Part shown: in pieces, positions 8,845-18,203 of the stretch | Layout of the letters: each line of letters opens with the position of its first letter | Position numbering within the stretch: position 1 is the first letter of the stretch | NCBI RefSeq assembly: GCF_001421965.1 | Contig: NZ_LMLP01000019.1 | Location: forward strand, 124,001-188,000 | Reading direction: 5' to 3' | From: Sphingomonas sp. Leaf67 | GTDB taxonomy: Bacteria > Pseudomonadota > Alphaproteobacteria > Sphingomonadales > Sphingomonadaceae | Length of the DNA stretch: 64,000 nt | The notes under the pieces: model-generated | Databases searched by the model: none | Seen by the model: only the letters and a program-made list of their open reading frames with translations | What the model was told of the DNA's origin: nothing | Translations under genes and position numbers: made by a program

Positions 8845-9911
8845 CGCAGTTTCAGCGTCGACAGGCCGGCGAGCGCCAGCACGAACGCCACGATCCAGAA
8901 CCGGATCACGACCGTCGCTTCCGCCCAGCCGAGCTGTTCGAAATGATGGTGGATCGGGGCCATGCGGAAGATGCGCTTGCCGGTACGCTTGTACCAGAAC
9001 ACCTGGATGATGACGCTCAGCGCCTCGACCACGAACAGCCCGCCGATGATCGCCAGCACGATTTCATGGTGTGACGACACCGCGATCGCGCCGAGCGCGC
9101 CGCCCAGCGCAAGGCTGCCGGTATCGCCCATGAACACCGCCGCCGGGGGGGCGTTGTACCACAGGAACGCCAGCCCCGCGCCGACGATCGCGCCACAGAA
9201 CAGCGCGAGGTCGCCCGCGCCCAGCACGTGCGGGATGCCCAGATACGCGGCGAACTTGGCGTTGCCGACCATGTAGACGATCAGCATCAGCGCGACCGAG
9301 GCGATGATGACCGGCATCGTCGCAAGACCGTCGAGCCCGTCGGTCAGGTTCACCGCATTGCCGAACGCGACGATCGTGAAGGCGGCGAAGACGATGTAGA
9401 AGGGTCCCAGATCGATCGCCACGCCCGAAAAGAACGGGACGTAGAGCATCGTGCCTGTCTGGCGGATGATGATCCAGCTGGCGATGCCGGCGATCAGGAA
9501 TTCGAGCAGCAGCCGGACCCGACCCGAGACGCCGGCGGTACTGGCCTTTCGCACCTTGTCGTAATCGTCGAGGAAGCCGATCGCGGCGAAACCCAGCGTC
9601 ACGAACAGGCAGGCCCAGACGAACGGGTTGGCAAGATCGGTCCACAGCAGCACCGCGACCGTCAGCGAGGTGAGGATCATCAGCCCGCCCATGGTCGGCG
9701 TGCCGCGCTTGGCAAGGTGGGTCTGCGGCCCGTCGAGGCGGATCGGCTGCCCCTTGCCCTGTCGCACGCGCAGCCAGCCGATGAAGCGCGGACCGATGAT
9801 GAGGCCGAGGAACAGCGCCGTCGCCGTCGCCGCGCCGGTACGGAACGACAGATAGCGGAACAGGTTCAGCACACCGGGAAAGCCGAGATATTCGGCGATT
9901 TCGTACAACAT
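8841..9911 (-). CDS. mraY: Phospho-N-acetylmuramoyl-pentapeptide transferase MraY
   Basis: MraY is the integral membrane enzyme that transfers phospho-MurNAc-pentapeptide to undecaprenyl phosphate, giving lipid I. The 356-aa protein has about ten membrane helices and the family motifs: [11 protein letters not shown], the aspartate pair [10 protein letters not shown], the catalytic [25 protein letters not shown] and the cytoplasmic APIHHHFE. I chose ATG 9911 ([10 protein letters not shown]), which shares one base with the murF stop (TGATG), over an in-frame ATG 15 nt upstream. Its C-terminal stop overlaps the murD GTG. Confidence 0.96.
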   Translation of the reverse strand: MLYEIAEYLGFPGVLNLFRYLSFRTGAATATALFLGLIIGPRFIGWLRVRQGKGQPIRLDGPQTHLAKRGTPTMGGLMILTSLTVAVLLWTDLANPFVWACLFVTLGFAAIGFLDDYDKVRKASTAGVSGRVRLLLEFLIAGIASWIIIRQTGTMLYVPFFSGVAIDLGPFYIVFAAFTIVAFGNAVNLTDGLDGLATMPVIIASVALMLIVYMVGNAKFAAYLGIPHVLGAGDLALFCGAIVGAGLAFLWYNAPPAAVFMGDTGSLALGGALGAIAVSSHHEIVLAIIGGLFVVEALSVIIQVFWYKRTGKRIFRMAPIHHHFEQLGWAEATVVIRFWIVAFVLALAGLSTLKLR

Positions 9912-11305
9912 CAGTTCTGGCCCCACAGGTCGGCGACGACCCGCGCCAGCCCCACTCCGTTCGATCCCTTTACGAGTACCGCATCGCCAGGCTGCAGCAG
10001 GTCCGACAGGACCCGCACGGCGGCGGCGGCGTCGGGCACATGGACGGTTTCGACGCGCCCCTCAAGCGCCTTGGCGAGGGGGAGCATCCCCTGCCCGACC
10101 AATATGGCGCGCGAAACGCCCGCTTCGTCGATCGGGACCGCAAGGGCGGCATGATAGGCGCCGGAAGATTCACCCAGCTCACGCATTTCGCCCAGCACCG
10201 CGACGCGGCGCTCGGCCGCTTCGGCGGCCAGCACCTTCAGCGTCGCGCGCATCGACGCGGGGTTGGCGTTGTAGCTTTCGTCGATGATCAGCGCCTCACC
10301 ATCGCCGACACCGATCCGGCGACGCGCACCGCGCCCGGCAAGACCATCGAGATCGGCGAGCGCCAGCCCGGCAACGCCGAGATCGCCGCCGATCGCATCG
10401 ACCGCCGCGATCACCGCCAGCGAATTGGCGACCCAATGATCGCCGGGCTGGGCCAGCGTGTAGCTGACCTCGCGCTCGCCCAGCCGTGCGGTCACGAAGC
10501 TGTCGCCCGAGGACAGGCGGACATGTTCGATCGCGCGGACATCGGCACCCTCGCGCAGGCCGAACGTCACGATGCGACCGGCAAAGGGCTTGGCCGCCGC
10601 GATCAGCGTGTCGCGGTGCGGGCTATCGAACGGCACGATCGCGACCCCGCCGGGGGTCAGCCCTTCGAAAATCTCGCCCTTCGCGCGGGCGATCGCATCC
10701 TCCCCGGTGAAGAATTCGGTGTGGGCGGGGGCGATGGTGGTGACGATCGCGATGTCGGGCCGGACAAGCCGGGTCAGCCGCGACAGTTCGCCCGCATGGT
10801 TCATGCCCATTTCGAGCACCGCCGCCCGCGTCGTCGCGGGCATCCGGGCGAGGCTCAGGGGTACGCCGGTATGGTTGTTATAGCTTTTGACCGAGCGATG
10901 CGCCTGTCCGAAGCTGACGCGGTCGAGCGCGGCGAACAGTGCTTCCTTGGTGCCGGTCTTGCCGACCGATCCGGTCACGCCGATGATCCGCCCGGTCGTG
11001 CGTGCGCGGGCGGCATGGGCAAGCTGGTCGAGCGCGGCGATGGTGTCGGGTACCAGCACGTGCGGCCCGTCGATCGGCTGCGATACCAGTGCACCCGCCG
11101 CCCCTTGCGCAAATGCCTGCGCGACGAAACGATGGCCGTCGGTCGCCTCGCCCGACAGCGCGACGAACAGGTCGCCGGGGCCGACCTCGCGGCTGTCGAA
11201 GGCGACGCCGTTCGCGTCGAAGTCGGCCGAAGCGATACCGCCGGTCGCAGCGGCGACCGCTGCCGATGTCCAGAGCGGACCGGCTTCGTCAGCCTGCACA
11301 GTCAC
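9911..11305 (-). CDS. murF: UDP-MurNAc-tripeptide--D-Ala-D-Ala ligase MurF
   Basis: MurF completes the cytoplasmic precursor by adding D-Ala-D-Ala. The 464-aa form starts GTG at 11305 ([21 protein letters not shown]), overlapping the murE 3' end by 17 bp; a second GTG at 11299 is an equally possible start. It shows the N-terminal substrate-binding domain ([17 protein letters not shown]), the P-loop [15 protein letters not shown], the [10 protein letters not shown] region and the C-terminal [13 protein letters not shown]. The substitution-tolerant P-loop form GSVGKT is typical of MurF. Confidence 0.95.
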   Translation of the reverse strand: MTVQADEAGPLWTSAAVAAATGGIASADFDANGVAFDSREVGPGDLFVALSGEATDGHRFVAQAFAQGAAGALVSQPIDGPHVLVPDTIAALDQLAHAARARTTGRIIGVTGSVGKTGTKEALFAALDRVSFGQAHRSVKSYNNHTGVPLSLARMPATTRAAVLEMGMNHAGELSRLTRLVRPDIAIVTTIAPAHTEFFTGEDAIARAKGEIFEGLTPGGVAIVPFDSPHRDTLIAAAKPFAGRIVTFGLREGADVRAIEHVRLSSGDSFVTARLGEREVSYTLAQPGDHWVANSLAVIAAVDAIGGDLGVAGLALADLDGLAGRGARRRIGVGDGEALIIDESYNANPASMRATLKVLAAEAAERRVAVLGEMRELGESSGAYHAALAVPIDEAGVSRAILVGQGMLPLAKALEGRVETVHVPDAAAAVRVLSDLLQPGDAVLVKGSNGVGLARVVADLWGQN

Positions 11306-12704
11306 GCGCCACCTGCACGTCGTCGAAGGGCAGGAACCTGTCGCCGACGATCTGGCCCTGTTCATGGCCCTTGCCCGCGATCAGCACGATGTCGCTCGAC
11401 TGCGCCATCTCGCACGCGGCGCGGATCGCGGCGCGGCGGTCGCCGATCTCGGTCGCGTCCGGCGCGCCGGCCAATACCTGCGCGCGGATGCTCGCGGCGT
11501 CTTCGGTGCGCGGATTGTCGTCGGTAACGATCGCGACGTCGGCATGGGTCGCCACGACCTCACCCATCGGCGCGCGCTTGCCGGTATCGCGGTCGCCGCC
11601 TGCCCCGAACACGACGATCAGCCGCCCGGCAGCGTGCGGACGCAGCGCGGCGATCGCGGCCTCCAGCGCGTCGGGCGTGTGGGCATAGTCGACATAGACC
11701 GGTGCGCCGTTGGGCAGGATCACCGCACGTTCCAGCCGCCCGCGCACCGGCTGCAACCGCGCCAGCCCGGCCAGCGTCGCGGCGAGCGTACCGCCGGTCG
11801 CCAGCACCAGCCCGGCGGCGGTCAGCGCGTTCGCCGCCTGATAGGCACCGATCAACGGCAACTGGACCTTGTGCGCCTGCCCCTCGGCCTCGATCGTCAG
11901 CGCCTGTCCCAGCAGGCTCGGCTCGCGCGCGGTCAGGCGCAGCGTATCGCCATGTTCGCCGACCGTGATCAGCGCATTGCCGCGCACGCGCGCCAGATCG
12001 ATCACCCGGTCGGCATGGGGATCGTCGACCCACACCACCGCCGTACCGTCATCGGCCAGCATTTCCGCGAACAGGCGCAGCTTGGCGGTGAGATAGGTTG
12101 CCATGTCGCCGTGATAGTCGAGGTGATCGCGGCTGAGATTGGTGAAGGCGGCGGCACGGACCGGCAGCCCTTCGGTGCGGTATTGCGACAGGCCATGGCT
12201 TGACGCCTCGAACGCGACATGGGTCACCCCCTCGCGCGCCAACCCGGCAACGTTCGACAGGAAGGTGACGATGTCGGGCGTGGTCAGCCCGGTAGTGACG
12301 CGTTCGTCGGCGGTGGTGACGCCCAGCGTGCCGATCGACGCGGCATGATGCCCCTGCATCCGCCAAAGTTGCCGCACCATTTCGACGGTGCTGGTCTTGC
12401 CGTTGGTGCCGGTGACCGCGACGCAGGTCGGCGGGAACGGCGCGAAGAACTGCGCGGCGGCACGGGCAAAGGCCTCTCGCGGGTCGCGCACGGCGATATG
12501 GACCACGCCCTCGACCACGGCTTCGGGTCGGGCGACGACGGCGATCGCCCCGGCGGCAATCGCGGCGGGAATATAGTCCTCGCCATTCACCCGCGCGCCT
12601 TCGAACGCGCCGAAGACCGTGCCCGGTGCGACCTTGCGATGGTCGATCGCAAAGCCGGTCACGATCTGCGGTTCGTCGCCGCCGGTAATCGTCCCTAATT
12701 TCAT
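11289..12704 (-). CDS. murE: UDP-MurNAc-L-Ala-D-Glu--meso-diaminopimelate ligase MurE
   Basis: MurE adds the third stem-peptide residue. The 471-aa protein has the N-terminal FAIDHRKVAPGTVFGAFEG domain, the P-loop AVTGTNGKTSTVEM, the SSHGLSQYR region, NLSRDHLDYHG and the C-terminal DDNPRTED. The DNPR sequence is the marker of enzymes adding meso-diaminopimelate rather than lysine, so the wall is of the usual Gram-negative type. The ATG at 12704 overlaps the ftsI stop as ATGA. Confidence 0.96.
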   Translation of the reverse strand: MKLGTITGGDEPQIVTGFAIDHRKVAPGTVFGAFEGARVNGEDYIPAAIAAGAIAVVARPEAVVEGVVHIAVRDPREAFARAAAQFFAPFPPTCVAVTGTNGKTSTVEMVRQLWRMQGHHAASIGTLGVTTADERVTTGLTTPDIVTFLSNVAGLAREGVTHVAFEASSHGLSQYRTEGLPVRAAAFTNLSRDHLDYHGDMATYLTAKLRLFAEMLADDGTAVVWVDDPHADRVIDLARVRGNALITVGEHGDTLRLTAREPSLLGQALTIEAEGQAHKVQLPLIGAYQAANALTAAGLVLATGGTLAATLAGLARLQPVRGRLERAVILPNGAPVYVDYAHTPDALEAAIAALRPHAAGRLIVVFGAGGDRDTGKRAPMGEVVATHADVAIVTDDNPRTEDAASIRAQVLAGAPDATEIGDRRAAIRAACEMAQSSDIVLIAGKGHEQGQIVGDRFLPFDDVQVARDCAG

Positions 12705-14416
12705 TCCACGTTCGCCAGTTTCTTCGCATCACCCGGCGCGTGCCAAAGCAGCCCGCGCAGTCCGGCGACGTCGATATCGGCATTGGCGTCGGGAATCACC
12801 CCCAACAATGGACCGGTCCGCGAGATGACGCGGCTGACGACCGGCGCGGCGGTCCATGCCGCACTGGTGAAGCCGAACGTCTCCTTCGTCCCCTTCGGGC
12901 TGTCGAGCATCGCGATCACGACATAGCGCGGGCGATCCATCGGGAAGACGGCGGCAAAGGTCGATACGTTCACGCGCTTCGAATAGCCGCCATGCGCGCC
13001 GACCGTCTCGGCGGTACCGGTCTTCCCACCGACGCGGAAACCGGGGGCTTCGGCCTTCTTGCCGGTACCATCGGTGACGATCAGGCGCAGCAGCCCGCGC
13101 ATCTTCGCACTGGTCGCTTCGGAAAACACCCGGCGACCCGTTGGAGCCTGTCCGGGCTTCAGCTTCAGGATCGTCGCCGGACGCCAGATGCCGCCATTGA
13201 CCAGCGCGGCATAGGCGCTGGCGAGGTGGAGCGGGGTGACGGCAATGCCATGCCCGAAGGCGGTGGTCATGGTGGTGGTCCGGCCCCAGTACCGCGGCCA
13301 GATCGTGCGCGCCTTTTCCAGTTCGATATCGGGCGCAGCATCGAAATGCAGCGAGCGGAACAGCTTTTCCATCCGCGCCTGCCCCATTTCGTCGGCGATA
13401 CGCGCGGTGCCGATGTTGGACGAATGGACGAGGATTTCGGGGACGTTCATCCAGCGCTTCTGCGCGTGATCGTCGCGGATGCGGAAGCCGCCGACATGCA
13501 GGGGCTCGGTCGCGTCATACCGCTTCGACAGCGACGGGACGACACCATCGTCCAGCGCCGCCGCCATCGTCAGCGGCTTGAACGCCGACCCGAGTTCATA
13601 CACGCCCTGCGTCACCGTATTCATCTGACCGGTGTTCGCGGTGACGTGGTTGGGATTGAAGGTCGGCAGCGACGTCATGGCGATCACCTCGCCGGTATCG
13701 CTGTCGAGGACGATACCGCCTGCGCCGCGCGCCTGGAACACCGCCATCGCATTGGCGAGTTCGCTTTCCAACGCGGCCTGCACCCGTGTGTCGAGGCTGA
13801 GCGCGACCGGCCGTCCGCGCTCGGCCGGATCGATCAGCCGTGCGTTCAGGAACTTCTCCATGCCGCGCACACCGCGCCCGTCCATGTCGAGATAGCCGAG
13901 CGCATGTGCCGCCATCGCGCTTTGCGGATACAGGCGTTCGGGTTCCCGGCCCAGCGCGATGCCCGGCTCGCCCAGCGCATTCACCGCCTGCACCAGTTCG
14001 GGCAGCGCACGACGGCGCAGATAGACGAAGCCACGGTCGAGGTTGAGCTGCGCGTGATAATAGGCCGCGTCGTGATCGGGCATCAGCGCGGCGAGCTGTT
14101 CTGCCAGTTGCCGCTTGTCACCGATTACCTTGTCGGGGCGCACCGCGATCGACCAGGCATCGATGGTCCGCGCGAGCGGGGCGCCGTTGCGATCGACCAG
14201 ATCGCCGCGCAGCGGGACCAGCGCCGATTCCGCCGCGATCGCCGAACGCGGTTCGGCCATGACGCCGAGCAGCATCAACCGCACGAGAATTGCCGCTACC
14301 CCTGCCGCGAACAGCAGCATCAGCACCATCAACCGGTAATGGGCGACGTTCACCAGCGTATGCCGCGCGCCATCGGCACGCTGCTGGTTGAGCGAAGGAG
14401 CGACGACGACGATCAC
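12701..14416 (-). CDS. ftsI: Septal peptidoglycan transpeptidase FtsI (PBP3)
   Basis: This class B penicillin-binding protein crosslinks septal peptidoglycan and works with FtsW. The 571-aa product starts GTG at 14416, overlapping the ftsL stop. It has one N-terminal membrane anchor at about residues 27-52 (HYRLMVLMLLFAAGVAAILV), a pedestal domain (GDLVDRNGAPLART, GRGVRGMEKFL) and the three transpeptidase motifs in order: the SxxK serine in ELGSAFKPL, the SxN motif HSSNIGTARIA and the KTG motif VGGKTGTAE. Confidence 0.96.
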   Translation of the reverse strand: MIVVVAPSLNQQRADGARHTLVNVAHYRLMVLMLLFAAGVAAILVRLMLLGVMAEPRSAIAAESALVPLRGDLVDRNGAPLARTIDAWSIAVRPDKVIGDKRQLAEQLAALMPDHDAAYYHAQLNLDRGFVYLRRRALPELVQAVNALGEPGIALGREPERLYPQSAMAAHALGYLDMDGRGVRGMEKFLNARLIDPAERGRPVALSLDTRVQAALESELANAMAVFQARGAGGIVLDSDTGEVIAMTSLPTFNPNHVTANTGQMNTVTQGVYELGSAFKPLTMAAALDDGVVPSLSKRYDATEPLHVGGFRIRDDHAQKRWMNVPEILVHSSNIGTARIADEMGQARMEKLFRSLHFDAAPDIELEKARTIWPRYWGRTTTMTTAFGHGIAVTPLHLASAYAALVNGGIWRPATILKLKPGQAPTGRRVFSEATSAKMRGLLRLIVTDGTGKKAEAPGFRVGGKTGTAETVGAHGGYSKRVNVSTFAAVFPMDRPRYVVIAMLDSPKGTKETFGFTSAAWTAAPVVSRVISRTGPLLGVIPDANADIDVAGLRGLLWHAPGDAKKLANVE

Positions 14417-14991
14417 GGGCGGGCGGCTTCCTTGCGGGCGGAGCGGGCCAGATCGGCCATCGTCGCATCGCTCAGCAGGGTTCGGTCGAGCATCGCCACT
14501 GCCCGTGCCTTTGCCGGGATCACATCCGCCCGTGCCGTCTGGACCGGGCCGACCGGCTTCACGTTGCGCGCCGGTTCGACCCTGGCAGGCGCGGACGCGG
14601 CGACCGGCGCTGCGGCGGCGAGCGCCGGTTCGGGGGCGGGCGCGGCCTCCATCGGCGCGCTGGGCACGACATAGGCGAGCGCGACATTGCCGCCCTCCGT
14701 CCGGCCCGGCAGCGACGCCAGCTGATGCTCGCCACCGACATATTGTTCGGCGCGCGGCGCGGCGAGCGACAGCACGTCACCGTTCCAGCGTTCGAGCTGC
14801 GCCATGTTAGCGCGGGTATCGAATTCGGTTTCGAGCGATCGGATATCCTGTCGCGCCTGCACGATCGAACGCTCGATCGCCTCGACCCGCCCACGCTCCG
14901 CCGCGCCCTGCGAGATGACGAGGTAGAAGGCAGGCGCCATCACACCCAGTGCCACCAGCTTCCCCAATGCTCCGAACCCGAACGCACCCAT
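14413..14991 (-). CDS. ftsL: Cell division protein FtsL-like
   Basis: The position between rsmH and ftsI identifies this as FtsL, a bitopic scaffold binding FtsB/FtsQ and activating FtsWI. The 192-aa product begins [17 protein letters not shown] with one transmembrane helix at about residues 8-28. A coiled-coil region follows (RVEAIERSIVQARQDIRSLE), then a motif typical of alphaproteobacterial FtsL (MAQLERWNGDVLSLAAPRAEQYV). A C-terminal Ala/Pro-rich tail of about 100 residues makes it much longer than the E. coli protein. The ATG at 14991 shares one base with the rsmH stop; a GTG one codon earlier is possible. Confidence 0.88.
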   Translation of the reverse strand: MGAFGFGALGKLVALGVMAPAFYLVISQGAAERGRVEAIERSIVQARQDIRSLETEFDTRANMAQLERWNGDVLSLAAPRAEQYVGGEHQLASLPGRTEGGNVALAYVVPSAPMEAAPAPEPALAAAAPVAASAPARVEPARNVKPVGPVQTARADVIPAKARAVAMLDRTLLSDATMADLARSARKEAARP

Positions 14992-15941
14992 CACATCGCA
15001 CTCCCGGTCGAATTCCACGGCGCAGACGCCGTGCGAAGCCCCACGCGCAACGTCGCCGAACGCGCGCGCGGATTGATCGTCACTTCTTCGTCACTCGGCC
15101 GCATCGCCTTCGCGATGTCGCCGAAACTGGGCGCCGGCCCCTGCACCACCACCGGGCGGTGCCGCGAACCGGCAGGCATCGCGCCGCCGCGTTCGCGCAG
15201 GAAACGCTTCACGATACGGTCTTCGAGGCTGTGGAAGCTGACCACCGACAACCGCCCACCGGGACGCAGCACCCGCTCCGCCGCGTCGAGCCCGGCGGTC
15301 AATTCGCCCAGTTCGTCGTTCAGATGGATACGGACCGCCTGAAACGCTCGGGTCGCCGGGTCCTTCTTCTCGTGCGGGCGATGGCCGAGTGCCCGGCGGA
15401 CGACGGCGGCCAGCTCGCCGGTGCGCGACAGCGGACGCGCGCCGACGATGAAGTTCGCGACGCGGCGGTGGCGCGGTTCCTCGCCATAGCGGTCGAGCAC
15501 GTCCGAAATCTCGGCCTCGTCGGCCGTGTTGAGCCATTCGGCCGCCGTCATGCCTTCGCGGCTCATCCGCATGTCGAGGGGGCCATCCGATTGAAAGGAA
15601 AAGCCTCGATCTGCCTGATCGAGCTGCATCGAGGACACGCCGATATCCATCACGACCCCGTCGACCGCGTCAATGCCGCGCGCCGCCAATTCGCCGGCCA
15701 TCGCCGAAAAAGGCGCCTCGATCAGCAGCAACCGGTCGCCGGCTTCCTCGATCAGCGCCTTGGCGGCGGCGTGCGCGGTCGGATCGCGGTCGAACGCGAT
15801 GACCCGCGCGCCGGCGGAGAGCATGGCACGCGTATAGCCGCCCGCACCGAACGTGGCGTCGACATGGGTTTCGCCCGGCTGGATCGCGAGCGCCGCGACG
15901 GCCTCTGCCAGCAGCACCGGAATGTGGGGAGCGGCGGTCAC
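14991..15941 (-). CDS. rsmH: 16S rRNA m4C1402 methyltransferase RsmH
   Basis: RsmH (MraW) N4-methylates C1402 of 16S rRNA using S-adenosylmethionine. The 316-aa protein starts GTG at 15941 ([15 protein letters not shown]), overlapping the mraZ stop as GTGA. Motifs include [16 protein letters not shown] (SAM-binding loop), [41 protein letters not shown] and the C-terminal [14 protein letters not shown]. It follows mraZ, as almost universally in dcw clusters. Confidence 0.96.
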   Translation of the reverse strand: MTAAPHIPVLLAEAVAALAIQPGETHVDATFGAGGYTRAMLSAGARVIAFDRDPTAHAAAKALIEEAGDRLLLIEAPFSAMAGELAARGIDAVDGVVMDIGVSSMQLDQADRGFSFQSDGPLDMRMSREGMTAAEWLNTADEAEISDVLDRYGEEPRHRRVANFIVGARPLSRTGELAAVVRRALGHRPHEKKDPATRAFQAVRIHLNDELGELTAGLDAAERVLRPGGRLSVVSFHSLEDRIVKRFLRERGGAMPAGSRHRPVVVQGPAPSFGDIAKAMRPSDEEVTINPRARSATLRVGLRTASAPWNSTGSAM

Positions 15942-16408
15942 TGCAGCCCCTTCTCTTCCATCAGGAATTCGCACAGTTCGCGCGTGTCCGCGTCGATGTC
16001 GGTATCGGCGATCAGGGTGAACGGGTCCCAGATGTTGAAGGTGTCGCCGCGCCCGTGGAAGAACGCCCATTTGTCGATCTTTGCCCGGCGACGATAGAAG
16101 GTCGGCAGCACGAAGCGACCGGCACTGTCGAACGGCGCCGATTCGAGGTTGCCGAACGCCTTGCCCGCGACATTGTAATCGGTGTCGACATCCTCGTCGC
16201 TGCCCTGCGGCCGGCGCGAATACAGGATCTTGGGCCAGGCGGTGTCGAACGCGCTGAGGCAGACATGCTTGCCGTGCCGCTTGATGAGCAGTTCGCGGGC
16301 GTCAGCGTTCTTCTCCAGCACCGAGCGCAGCTTGGCAGGCACTGCGACGCGACCCTTCGCGTCGACCGCCTGTAGCCCATAGCTCAGGTAGAGTTCCCTG
16401 TCCGACAC
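15938..16408 (-). CDS. mraZ: Transcriptional regulator MraZ
   Basis: MraZ is a ring-forming AbrB-like DNA-binding protein that represses its own dcw promoter in species where it has been studied. The 156-aa protein has two SpoVT-AbrB-type repeats: [20 protein letters not shown] near the N-terminus and [19 protein letters not shown] in the second half. The DxxGRxxxP signature is visible in both. It is the first gene of the cluster. Upstream are four direct TGGGN repeats at 16530-16564 that fit its expected operator. Confidence 0.96.
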   Translation of the reverse strand: MSDRELYLSYGLQAVDAKGRVAVPAKLRSVLEKNADARELLIKRHGKHVCLSAFDTAWPKILYSRRPQGSDEDVDTDYNVAGKAFGNLESAPFDSAGRFVLPTFYRRRAKIDKWAFFHGRGDTFNIWDPFTLIADTDIDADTRELCEFLMEEKGLQ

Positions 16409-16510
16409 ATCGCCCCTGTTCGGTCACGCAGGAGAAGCGTCGCGCCCGGCAAATACGCGCCGCGCGAGAAGATTCGACGATCCCAGGACCTGCCCCCTGT
16501 GACGGTTAAG

Positions 16511-16539
16511 GAAGTATCAAAACTAGATGTGGGTCACAA
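16511..16539 (-). promoter_or_regulatory. Candidate dcw promoter
   Basis: Read on the minus strand, TTGTGA at 16539-16534 and TACTTC at 16516-16511 are separated by 17 bp and could be -35 and -10 elements. The -35 lies inside the TGGGN array, as expected for a repressor-blocked promoter. The -10 match is poor, so this is tentative. Confidence 0.3.
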
Positions 16540-16564
16540 TGGGCGAAGTTGGGTGAGGATGGGA
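16530..16564 (+). promoter_or_regulatory. MraZ operator: four phased TGGGN repeats
   Basis: TGGGT, TGGGC, TGGGT and TGGGA begin at 16530, 16540, 16550 and 16560, each separated by exactly 5 bp, giving a 10-bp period that matches one helical turn. Direct TGGGN repeats with 5-bp spacers are the known MraZ-binding pattern. The repeats read on the strand opposite to mraZ transcription. The array lies about 120 bp upstream of the mraZ start. Confidence 0.85.
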
Positions 16565-16835
16565 TTTTACCCCACCGTCGGGTCGATTCATGGGACGTAC
16601 GTTGTTTGTTCTTCAACGTTTTTTCGCGTCGCCGGGCGCAGGGATGGGAGCGTACCCCGTTCGGGGTAGAGCGCGGTGCGCGGTGGATGCGAATGGGTGA
16701 TCCGGGAGAGGCTGGCCCGTGCACACCACCTCGACCCCGGACAGGATCGCTGGCTCCTCCGCCACGTTGGCGGCGGCGAACGACTGCCGTCAGGATAGCG
16801 ATTCGCGCGGCTGACGTTGCCGACGCGACCGGGGT
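16565..16835. other. Intergenic stretch with no gene seen
   Basis: No open frame here looks like protein coding, and no RNase P RNA core or tRNA is visible. A weak hairpin ACGTTG...CAACGT followed by six T residues ends near 16625 on the plus strand, but no plus-strand gene feeds into it. Confidence 0.5.
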
Positions 16836-17114
16836 TCAGCGCGGTTCGGGGGACGCCGCGTTATCGCCCGGCGCGGTGCCGGGTGAGATGCCCAGTTCGG
16901 CGAGCGGCTCGTCGGGATTGCTCGCGGCGAGATTGGCGAGCGCGGCATTCGCCGAACCCTCGACGGTCGCCACATCCTCACCGATCGGCGGTTCGTCGAT
17001 GGCGGAGCGGAACAATGCGCTGGCGAGCACGATCAGAAACACGACCAGCACGAGACCGGTCGCGCCGACGCGCAGGCGTTGCAGCAGTTGCGATTGATCG
17101 GACCGTGGCAACAT
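16836..17114 (-). CDS. Small single-pass membrane protein, function unknown
   Basis: The 92-aa protein starts MLPRSDQSQLLQRLRVGATG. A basic N-terminal segment is followed by one clear transmembrane helix at about residues 18-36 (GLVLVVFLIVLASALF) and an acidic, Ala/Pro-rich extramembrane tail (EPPIGEDVATVEG, DEPLAELGISPG). I recognise no domain. It lies 11 bp downstream of the cysteine synthase gene on the same strand and is probably cotranscribed with it. The ATG at 17114 was chosen because upstream in-frame codons lie inside that neighbour. Confidence 0.7.
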   Translation of the reverse strand: MLPRSDQSQLLQRLRVGATGLVLVVFLIVLASALFRSAIDEPPIGEDVATVEGSANAALANLAASNPDEPLAELGISPGTAPGDNAASPEPR

Positions 17115-17125
17115 TCGCAGGCTTG

Positions 17126-18118
17126 TTAGGCCGAAGTCTCCGCGCTGTCGACCACCAACCCCTTCGCCATTAACCATTCGGGATTGTACAGCGTCGACAG
17201 GTACCGAAAGCCGGTGTCGCACAGGATGGTCACGACGCGGCTGCCCGGCCCCAGTTGTCGCGCGAGCAGCACCGCGCCCGCGACGTTGATGCCGGACGAC
17301 AGGCCCAGACACAGCCCTTCCTCGGCCAGCAGGCGGCGGACCCAGACCATGCCTTCGGCGTCCGATACGCGGAACTGGGTGTCGATCGGCGCGCCGTCGA
17401 GATTGGCGGTGATCCGCCCCTGCCCGATTCCTTCGGCGACCGACGATCCTTCCGATCGCAATTCACCATGGGCGTAATAATCGTAGAGCGCCGCGCCGTG
17501 CGGGTCAGTCAGCGCGATGGTGACCGATTCGTCCTTTTCCTTCAGACCCAGCCCGACCCCGGCCAGCGTCCCGCCGGTCCCCGCCGCACAGGTGAACCCG
17601 TCGATCCGCCCGTCCATCTGCTCCCAGATTTCGGACGCGGTGCCGGTGATGTGGGCACGACGATTAGCGATATTGTCGAACTGGTTGGCCCAGATCGCAT
17701 TCGGCGTTTCCTCGGCGATCCGCCGGCTGGTGTGCACGAAATGGCCGGGGTTCGAATAGGGTGCGGCCGGGACCAGCACCAGTTCGGCCCCCAGCGCGCG
17801 CAGCGTGTCCATCTTCTCGCGGCTCTGCGTCTCGGGCATGACGATGATCGTGCGATAGCCCTTGGCATTGGCGACCAGCGCCAGCCCGATGCCGGTATTG
17901 CCCGCCGTCCCCTCGACGATCGTGCCGCCGGGCTGGATAGCGCCACGCGCCTCGGCATCCTCGACGATCGACAGCGCGGCGCGATCCTTCACGCTGGCAC
18001 CGGGATTGGCGAATTCGCACTTGGCGAAGATCTCCGCCCCGGCGGCCTCGCTCGGCCCTTTCAGGCGGACGAGGGGCGTGTTGCCGATCAGAGCGAGGGT
18101 GTCATGGGCGGTATGCAT
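17126..18118 (-). CDS. cysK: Cysteine synthase (O-acetylserine sulfhydrylase)
   Basis: This PLP-dependent enzyme makes L-cysteine from O-acetylserine and sulfide. The 330-aa protein has IGNTPLVRL, the lysine that binds PLP within NPGASVKDRAAL, the GTAGNTGIGLALVANAKGY substrate/phosphate loop, the TGGTLAGVGLGLKE glycine loop and the C-terminal SSGINVAGAV. The length and a divergent C-terminus (GFRYLSTLYNPEW) match the cysteine synthase A group common in alphaproteobacteria. ATG 18118 (MHTAHDTLALIGNTP) is preferred to one 27 nt upstream. Other beta-family PLP lyases, such as cystathionine beta-synthase, cannot be fully excluded. Confidence 0.88.
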   Translation of the reverse strand: MHTAHDTLALIGNTPLVRLKGPSEAAGAEIFAKCEFANPGASVKDRAALSIVEDAEARGAIQPGGTIVEGTAGNTGIGLALVANAKGYRTIIVMPETQSREKMDTLRALGAELVLVPAAPYSNPGHFVHTSRRIAEETPNAIWANQFDNIANRRAHITGTASEIWEQMDGRIDGFTCAAGTGGTLAGVGLGLKEKDESVTIALTDPHGAALYDYYAHGELRSEGSSVAEGIGQGRITANLDGAPIDTQFRVSDAEGMVWVRRLLAEEGLCLGLSSGINVAGAVLLARQLGPGSRVVTILCDTGFRYLSTLYNPEWLMAKGLVVDSAETSA

Positions 18119-18203
18119 GGCTTGCAGATGGCCCGGACCGCGCACCGGGGCAAGCCGGTGGTGCGGTAGAATGGATTGGTCGCGGGCAATGGGGGCTTTG
18201 CGC

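Noticed and set aside
16409..16835. Possible RNase P RNA gene upstream of mraZ
   Set aside because: The region lacks the conserved RNase P core elements such as GAGGAAAGTC and the ACAGAA-type 3' motif.
16549..17097. Plus-strand open frame of 182 codons
   Set aside because: Arg/Pro/Ser-rich composition typical of antisense shadow, overlapping the operator and the small membrane protein gene.
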